This document shows positions 16,102 through 17,440 of a DNA stretch of 17,440 nucleotides, piece by piece. Below the pieces are notes generated by a model. That model worked only from the letters and a program-made list of their open reading frames with translations. It searched no databases and was not told the DNA's origin. Both the position numbers and the translations under genes were made by a program. Within the stretch, counting starts at the first letter, position 1. The number at the start of each line of letters is the position of its first letter. The DNA is from SAR202 cluster bacterium (lineage in GTDB: Bacteria; Chloroflexota; Dehalococcoidia; Lucifugimonadales; JASMAO01): positions 1 through 17,440 of the forward strand of contig JASMAO010000014.1 in the NCBI GenBank assembly GCA_030754315.1, written 5' to 3'.

Positions 16102-16162
16102 GGCCTCTCCGAGGCCGTGAAACGCGATGAGGCCGCGGTTTGTAAAGGCCGTCTCACCGCGG
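16102..16162 (+). terminator. GC-rich double hairpin after the NHL gene
   Basis: GGCCTC (16102-16107) and GAGGCC (16111-16116) form a 6-bp hairpin with a 3-base loop. CCGCGGT (16133-16139) and ACCGCGG (16156-16162) form a second, 7-bp stem. GAGGCCG is repeated at 16111 and 16129, so alternative pairings exist. Only ATTCTTAA follows, not a strong U-tract. It probably marks the end of the DUF1800 cassette transcript or is a REP-like element. Confidence 0.4.
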
Positions 16163-16189
16163 ATTCTTAAATCAAGAACAGGTGGAGAG

Positions 16190-16267
16190 ATGGATCCAAC
16201 CGATTCACACAGCAGCCAAACATTTATAGAATTGAGACACAAATTAGCACTTACAATAGGGAGGTAA
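16190..16267 (+). CDS. Possible 25-codon leader ORF before the DinB-like gene
   Basis: ATG 16190-16192 follows AGGTGG (16180-16185), and the frame runs 25 codons (MDPTDSHSSQTF...) to TAA 16265-16267. The stop lies inside the Shine-Dalgarno region of the next gene and two bases before its ATG. The peptide has no recognisable feature. It could be a translated leader that couples to the downstream gene, or chance. Confidence 0.3.
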   Translation: MDPTDSHSSQTFIELRHKLALTIGR

Positions 16268-16269
16268 GC

Positions 16270-16689
16270 ATGTCAGAGATATCGGTTTTACTAGAAAAGA
16301 TGAGTGAACAGCGTCGGAAGACACAAGATCGAGTCCGGGAGGTAACTGAAGAGCAGATGCTTGCAAAAGCCCATTACGGTGACCGTGAGGTCAATGCAAG
16401 GTTCTTTTTCTACCGTTTGGTCACGCACCAAGTGGAACACACGGTACACCTGACCAAAACGCTACAGGCCCTGAACATAGCCCAGAGTGAGGCCGAATTG
16501 ATTCTAAAAAACCTTCAAGCCGCAAGCGGAGAGCTTGAAGGCATTCTTGTCGGTCTAAGCGACGAAGACCTAGACAAGATTCCTCGGGAGGGAGATTGGT
16601 CTGTAAGAAAAGTTTTAGAGCATATCCTTGAAGGGGAAGAAAGTTACGGTCGGCAAATCGAAGAGGCAACCAATGGCATCACTAGTTAA
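16270..16689 (+). CDS. DinB/DfsB-like four-helix protein
   Basis: A 139-residue, all-helical protein of the DinB-like/YfiT putative metalloenzyme superfamily. Evidence is the H53-x3-H57 pair in the second helix region (LVTHQVEHTVHL) and the C-terminal GDWSVRKVLEHILEGEESYGRQI (108-130), where W110 and H118 match the usual WSxxxVLxHxxxxE pattern. These histidines would form the divalent-metal site. Members act as thiol-dependent transferases, damage-inducible proteins or unknowns; the function of this one is not predicted. The ATG is supported by GGGAGGT (16259-16265) five bases upstream. The thioredoxin-TPR gene follows on the same strand after 188 bases. Confidence 0.75.
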   Translation: MSEISVLLEKMSEQRRKTQDRVREVTEEQMLAKAHYGDREVNARFFFYRLVTHQVEHTVHLTKTLQALNIAQSEAELILKNLQAASGELEGILVGLSDEDLDKIPREGDWSVRKVLEHILEGEESYGRQIEEATNGITS

Positions 16690-16749
16690 TTTGTGCAACA
16701 ACCGAATGCCGTCAAATATCTCATTCGTCGTCTGAATTTGTTGGGAAAG

Positions 16750-16850
16750 GGAATTGGTTCTATTTGGCTGAAAAAGAACGGGTTCCTAGGCTAACACGCC
16801 TATGTGACTGGAAAATCCAGAGTGGCTGTTGAGTAACTTTGTTTTCAGCC
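16750..16850 (+). ncRNA. Candidate structured RNA leader of the thioredoxin-TPR gene
   Basis: Four complementarities lie in 100 bases. P1: 16750-16761 pairs with 16775-16786 (9 Watson-Crick, 2 G-U, 1 mismatch). P2: TAGGC 16787-16791 with GCCTA 16798-16802. P3: CTGGA 16808-16812 with TCCAG 16816-16820. Long-range: GGCTGAAAA 16766-16774, inside the P1 loop, is perfectly complementary to TTTTCAGCC 16842-16850. The long-range stem would close a three-way junction with P2 and P3, or form a pseudoknot with P1. GGCTG 16824-16828 competes for the same right arm. The arm ends 14 bases before the Shine-Dalgarno. This was folded by eye only. Confidence 0.4.
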
Positions 16851-16877
16851 GGCGGGAATGAAACAAGGAGAGCGTGC

Positions 16878-17440
16878 GTGAATTACGATGTCGCCGATTT
16901 CGAAACAGATGTCATCAGCCTAAGTTACACCATTCCCGTGCTCGTTGACTTCTGGGCTGATTGGTGTGGTCCATGCAAAACACTTGGTCCAATCCTGGAA
17001 AAGCTCGCTGATCAACACAATGGGGAATGGGACCTTCGTAAGGTTGACACGGAGAAATTCCCAACAATCGCGGCCCAGTATCGAGTCACCAGTATTCCCA
17101 ACGTGAAACTCTTCGTCGACGGAGAAGTGACTGACGAATTCACTGGAGCGTTGCCAGAACCTGCTATCGCAAAATGGTTGATCAATGCAATTCCAAGCAA
17201 ATACAAAATGCAACTCGATGGGGCAAAAGAACTGTTACTGGAGAATCGCATCGCGGAGGCACGAGAGATCCTGAATATGGTGACGGCCACCGAGCCAGAC
17301 AACGAGCAAGCCTTGGTTTTGCTCGCTCAGAGTTTCCTCGCTGAAGATACTGACCGCGCGGTTAGCACCGTAAAATCTCTAGACCTTGGATCGAAACATT
17401 TAGACGCTGCTGAAGCAATCAGGACTCTCGGCGACCTATA
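16878..17440 (+). CDS. Thioredoxin-TPR protein (CnoX/YbbN-like), 3' end outside window
   Basis: The frame is open from GTG 16878 to the window end (187 codons), so the C terminus is missing. A thioredoxin domain (about 1-105) has the active site WCGPCK (29-34) and the cis-proline in TSIPN (P74). From about 110 a helical region (DGAKELLLENRIAEAREIL, then TEPDNEQALVLLAQSFL) reads as tetratricopeptide repeats. This order matches CnoX (YbbN), a chaperone-like thioredoxin that protects proteins under oxidative stress; the intact CxxC suggests real redox activity, unlike E. coli CnoX. The GTG start has AAGGAG (16865-16870) seven bases upstream. It follows the DinB-like gene by 188 bases containing a structured leader candidate. 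Confidence 0.88.
   Translation, partial: MNYDVADFETDVISLSYTIPVLVDFWADWCGPCKTLGPILEKLADQHNGEWDLRKVDTEKFPTIAAQYRVTSIPNVKLFVDGEVTDEFTGALPEPAIAKWLINAIPSKYKMQLDGAKELLLENRIAEAREILNMVTATEPDNEQALVLLAQSFLAEDTDRAVSTVKSLDLGSKHLDAAEAIRTLGDL

Noticed and set aside
1..17440. Mobile elements, CRISPR arrays or phage genes
   Set aside because: No transposase, integrase, terminal inverted repeats, regularly spaced repeats or phage structural genes were seen.

Overview
This window looks like a piece of a free-living bacterial chromosome of moderate GC, coding on both strands, with a compact housekeeping half and a looser accessory half. A MutL that carries the endonuclease motif, separate SecD and SecF genes, a class II tRNA nucleotidyltransferase fused to an HD domain, abundant NHL/DUF1800/DUF1501 genes and frequent TTG/GTG starts would fit a marine Chloroflexota lineage (SAR202/Dehalococcoidia-like). 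That placement is an inference from gene content, not from a marker tree. I see no insertion sequence, CRISPR array, rRNA or convincing tRNA.

Layout. Bases 1-270 are the 3' end of a class 2 dihydroorotate dehydrogenase. It converges on a PLP-dependent serine/threonine dehydratase-like gene (367-1335, minus). A divergent gap leads to mutL (1491-3272). After a 369-base gap with two hairpins that share a loop sequence, a good promoter (3566-3595) starts the def - cca - secD - secF cluster (3642-8551), with overlaps at def/cca and cca/secD. The cluster joins nascent-protein processing, tRNA 3'-end maturation and protein export. An SDR gene (8967-9716, minus) follows, with a strong hairpin right after its stop codon. 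Upstream of it on the same strand are a doubtful small secreted ORF and an alanine-glyoxylate-type aminotransferase (10137-11342).

The 11343-11890 gap holds two good divergent promoters. One serves the aminotransferase, the other a 67-residue two-helix membrane protein (11891-12094). Next, a TTGACA promoter flanked by an inverted repeat precedes DUF1800 (12394-13806), DUF1501 (13838-14974) and an NHL beta-propeller gene (15036-16058). These three lie on one strand, each with a good Shine-Dalgarno, and none shows an export signal. After GC-rich hairpins come a DinB-fold protein (16270-16689), preceded by a possible 25-codon leader ORF, and a thioredoxin-TPR (CnoX-like) gene that runs off the window end (16878 onward).

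The items most worth a second look are the densely structured leader of the thioredoxin-TPR gene (16750-16850, possible three-way junction or pseudoknot), the DUF1800-DUF1501-NHL cassette, and the long Ser/Thr-rich insert in SecD.
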